DNA of 64,000 nucleotides from NCBI RefSeq assembly GCF_012641265.1, contig NZ_JABAHZ010000004.1, positions 186,001-250,000 of the forward strand. Reading direction: 5' to 3'. Positions 61,359 to 64,000 of this stretch are shown piece by piece. The notes beneath the pieces are model-generated. The model did no database searches. It had not been told where the DNA came from and saw only the letters and a list, made by a program, of their open reading frames with translations. Made by a program: the position numbers and the translations under genes. Source of the DNA: Chitinophaga eiseniae (GTDB taxonomy: Bacteria > Bacteroidota > Bacteroidia > Chitinophagales > Chitinophagaceae). How positions within the stretch are numbered: the stretch's first letter is position 1; every line of letters begins with the position of its first letter.

Positions 61359-63152
61359 ATGAAAAAGCTATTATATATTTTGCTGGCTATAGGATTATTA
61401 TCTTCCTGTAGAAAATACCTGGACCAGGTGCCAGACGACCGGTTAACCATTGAAGAAACGTTTCGTACCTGGGCAACTGCCCAGCGTTTCCTCGACAACG
61501 TATACAGCAGGATTCCTGATGAATTCGGGCAGCGTAATCCCGGCGACAATACCAACCGCGGGCTATGGACCGGCGGTTGCGATGAAGCCGATTACGTATG
61601 GGGCTTTGTACAATCGAACGATGTAAACATTGGTAACTGGGATGCCAAGTCAGGTTTTGTAGGGGATTACTGGAGAAATTTCTATAAAGGTATCCGCGCT
61701 GCCAGCGTATTTATCGACAATGCCGATAAAATCATTGATCTTACGCCGGAGCTGAAAGAACAAGCCAAGGCCCAGGCCCGCGCGCTGAGAGCCATGTACT
61801 ATTTTTACCTGATGCGTATATACGGTCCCGTTGTATTAATGGGAGAAAAACCGGTAGCGGTAGACGCCACCCTGCAGGTTCCCCGCAATTCCTTTGAGGA
61901 ATGTGTGAACTATGTAGCAGACGAATTACAGAAAGCGGCGGCAATATTGCCCGTAGATTATTCTTCCGATAAGCTGGGACATATTACCAAAGGCATTGCG
62001 CTGGCCTTCCGGGCCAATGCTCTGATGTATGGGGCCAGTCCCTTGTACAATGGCAATACCGACCTGGCGGTCCTGAAAAATAAGGATGGTAAGCAGTTGA
62101 TCGGCCAGACCTATAATCCCCAGAAATGGAAGGATGCGGCCGCAGCCTATAAAGCCTTTATCGATGAATTTGTACCGGGTACCTATCACCTCTTTACAAA
62201 GAATGATGCTAATGGTAATTTTGATCCGTATCTTTCCTGTCGCGATGTATTCCTGACCGATTGGAACCCGGAAGTGATCCTGGCCCGCCCGGATAACTCT
62301 CTTGGCTCCCGCCAGTACGAAATGACGCCTTATCACAGCGGGCAGGATTCCAGGGATGTAAGAGGCAGTGGTGGTTTGGGTGCTACGCAAAACATGGTAG
62401 ACGCATTTTTTACGAAGAATGGCCGGAGCATCGATGATCCGTTGTCCGGCTATGTGAAAACCGGTTACTCCGATTTCCGGGCGCCTAACGACAAGGTAAC
62501 GCAGAGCATCTATAACCAGTGGGTAAACCGCGAGCCCAGGTTTTATGTAAACATCACTTATGATGGCAGCATCTGGCTGAATAAAAGTTATCCGAATATC
62601 GTGACCCGCCTGTATAATACGGGTAACTCCGGTAAGAAAACAGGAGGTAATGATTACACGCCTACCGGTTACATCGTTCGTAAAGCCATGGGATTAGATA
62701 AATGGGATATCGGTGGTCGTACGCTGATGCTGATCCGCCTGGCGGAAATTTTCCTGAGCTATGCAGAGTGTGTAAATGAAGCAGATCCGGGTAACCCGGA
62801 TGCGTTGAAATACATTAACCTGATCCGGGAAAGAGCGGGTATTCCACAGTATGGCTCGGCTTCATTACCGGCGCCCATTGGACAGGCAGCTATGAGAGAC
62901 GCCATCCGTAAAGAACGTCGTGTGGAGCTGGCCTTTGAAAACAATCGTTTCTTTGATGTGCGTCGCTGGAAGATGGCAGAGCAAACAGAAAATGGTCCTA
63001 TTTACGGATTGAATATCAGTGCCGACTTGCCGGACTTCCTGAAAGTAGTACCTTTCGAGACCCGTGTATTTAATAAACGTCATTACTTTTTCCCGATCCC
63101 ATCCGATGATGTAGACAATGACCGTGAGCTGATACAGAACCCGGGATGGTAG
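61359..63152 (+). CDS. SusD/RagB-family lipoprotein (module 2)
   Basis: 597 aa, lipobox LLSSC (Cys17), outer-membrane lipoprotein. RagB/SusD features: RKYLDQVPDDRLTIEETF, TPR-like helices with ARALRAMYYFYLMRIYGPVVL, and the family C-terminus RVELAFENNRFFDVRRWK followed by HYFFPIPSDDVDNDRELIQNPGW. It begins 18 bp after SusC. It should bind the same glycan as that receptor, probably mannan fragments given the GH76 that follows, at 32 bp. Confidence 0.94.
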   Translation: MKKLLYILLAIGLLSSCRKYLDQVPDDRLTIEETFRTWATAQRFLDNVYSRIPDEFGQRNPGDNTNRGLWTGGCDEADYVWGFVQSNDVNIGNWDAKSGFVGDYWRNFYKGIRAASVFIDNADKIIDLTPELKEQAKAQARALRAMYYFYLMRIYGPVVLMGEKPVAVDATLQVPRNSFEECVNYVADELQKAAAILPVDYSSDKLGHITKGIALAFRANALMYGASPLYNGNTDLAVLKNKDGKQLIGQTYNPQKWKDAAAAYKAFIDEFVPGTYHLFTKNDANGNFDPYLSCRDVFLTDWNPEVILARPDNSLGSRQYEMTPYHSGQDSRDVRGSGGLGATQNMVDAFFTKNGRSIDDPLSGYVKTGYSDFRAPNDKVTQSIYNQWVNREPRFYVNITYDGSIWLNKSYPNIVTRLYNTGNSGKKTGGNDYTPTGYIVRKAMGLDKWDIGGRTLMLIRLAEIFLSYAECVNEADPGNPDALKYINLIRERAGIPQYGSASLPAPIGQAAMRDAIRKERRVELAFENNRFFDVRRWKMAEQTENGPIYGLNISADLPDFLKVVPFETRVFNKRHYFFPIPSDDVDNDRELIQNPGW

Positions 63153-63184
63153 CAATGCTTGATACAATCAATAAATAAACAGCT

Positions 63185-64000
63185 ATGAAACGAACCTTTA
63201 TATTGCTTGCAGCTTTGCTGTTACATAGTAATTGTTCCCGTAGCGGCGCTAAAAATGATGTACCGGGGCCCGCCCCGGTACAAGGCGTTTCTTTTACGCT
63301 GAAAGACGCTACTACGGCCTATAATACGTTTAACCAATATTTCTACAGCAGCAGCGATAAGCTGTATTATGCTACTACTGCACAAAAGACGATCGGCGCC
63401 ATCTGGACCCAGGCCATTTACTGGGACATGGCCATGAACGTATATAAGCGCAGCGGCAATGCGGCAGATCTCCAGCGGGTAAATGATATTTTCCAGGGAG
63501 GCTTTAACCGCTATGACCATTATAATTGGAACAATACCAAAGAGTGGTTTATCTACGATGATATGATGTGGTGGATTATTTCTTTAGCCAGGGCGCATCA
63601 GCTCACAGGAAATAAGAACTACCTCGACCTGTCCTTGTCGGGATTCAAGCGGGTATGGGAGGGTTCCTACGACCCGGTAAACGGCGGCATGTTCTGGGAT
63701 TTTAATCACAGTGGAAAAAATGCCTGCATCAACTTCCCTACCGTAATAGGTGCTATAACCCTGTACAATATTACCCACGATGCCGCTTACCTGCAAAAGG
63801 CTAAAGACGTATACAGCTGGGGCGTTAATAACCTGTATGATGCGAGTACCGGCAGGGTGGCCGACAATAATGTAAATGGACATAAAGGCTGGTCGGATTA
63901 TACCTACAACCAGGGTACTTTTATTGGGGCCGCCGTGATGTTATACAAAGCCACCGGTATACCGGCTTATCTTGATCAGGCGAAACTGGCGGCTACCTAT
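63185..64000 (+). CDS. GH76 family glycoside hydrolase lipoprotein (partial, runs off the window)
   Basis: 272 residues seen, 3' end outside the window. Lipobox HSNC (Cys17), so it is lipid-anchored, probably on the cell surface. GH76 (alpha-1,6-mannanase) motifs: IWTQAIYWDMAMNVYKRSG, the paired catalytic Asp in FIYDDMMWW (D125-D126), GGMFWDFNHSGKNACIN and GKGWSDYTYNQGTFIGA-like sequence. In other Bacteroidota GH76 endo-mannanases cut fungal alpha-mannan backbones. Its place after a SusC/SusD pair makes the locus a mannan-type polysaccharide utilisation locus; substrate is inferred. Confidence 0.9.
   Translation, partial: MKRTFILLAALLLHSNCSRSGAKNDVPGPAPVQGVSFTLKDATTAYNTFNQYFYSSSDKLYYATTAQKTIGAIWTQAIYWDMAMNVYKRSGNAADLQRVNDIFQGGFNRYDHYNWNNTKEWFIYDDMMWWIISLARAHQLTGNKNYLDLSLSGFKRVWEGSYDPVNGGMFWDFNHSGKNACINFPTVIGAITLYNITHDAAYLQKAKDVYSWGVNNLYDASTGRVADNNVNGHKGWSDYTYNQGTFIGAAVMLYKATGIPAYLDQAKLAATY

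Overview
The window looks like chromosome of a Bacteroidota bacterium, most likely a Chitinophagaceae (Chitinophaga-like) member. The evidence is two complete FecI/FecR/SusC/SusD sets, SusD-type lipoproteins, CarboxypepD-reg/beta-barrel receptors, promoters of the Bacteroidota form TTTG-N19-TAnnTTTG, the general lack of strong ribosome binding sites, and DUF2911, DUF4974 and GIGT-repeat proteins. I see no transposase, integrase, phage gene or CRISPR array. This assignment is inferred from gene content; no 16S gene is present.

Layout. 0-5.4 kb: tail of an unknown gene, then two tandem paralogous outer-membrane receptors (minus). 5.5-10.6 kb: DUF445 protein, two identical convergent tRNA-His genes, conserved unknown proteins and a secreted lipase-like hydrolase. 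10.7-13.6 kb: aspartase plus C4-dicarboxylate antiporter. 13.6-25.3 kb: housekeeping and envelope genes (MG2/plug protein, HI0933-type flavoprotein, deoxynucleoside kinase, folK, sppA, ABC-2 permease, two SRPBCC proteins, DUF2911, bioA, a receiver-only regulator). 25.5-31.6 kb (minus): response regulator, histidine kinase, TonB receptor and LTA-synthase-like sulfatase. 31.8-38.9 kb: GH71/99-like protein, serine hydrolase, small secreted proteins including one probable frameshifted lipoprotein, a GIGT-repeat surface protein, PhzF and TetR. 39-42.6 kb: asymmetric heterodimeric ABC exporter. 42.7-47.9 kb: flavin reductase divergent from a Cys-rich SufR-like regulator, which is followed by a duplicated membrane protein, a P-loop polynucleotide-kinase-like protein and a Thg1-like 3'-5' polymerase; then a degenerate ABC-ATPase-like protein divergent from an SDR, and a DUF3052-like protein. 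47.9-49.2 kb: orphan histidine kinase. 49.5-64 kb: two tandem sigma/anti-sigma/SusC/SusD modules, the second leading into a GH76 alpha-mannanase lipoprotein cut by the window end.

The most interesting unit is 43.5-45.85 kb. A redox or metal-type regulator appears to head an operon with an end-healing kinase and a Thg1-like reverse polymerase, which is the layout of an inducible RNA-repair system. The tRNA-His genes in this window already encode G-1, so the enzyme is probably not needed for tRNA-His maturation. A second notable signal is a set of very long, nearly perfect intergenic palindromes with short-unit repeats in their arms. They fall into two families, and a shared GCGAATGA core recurs in several other terminator-like hairpins.
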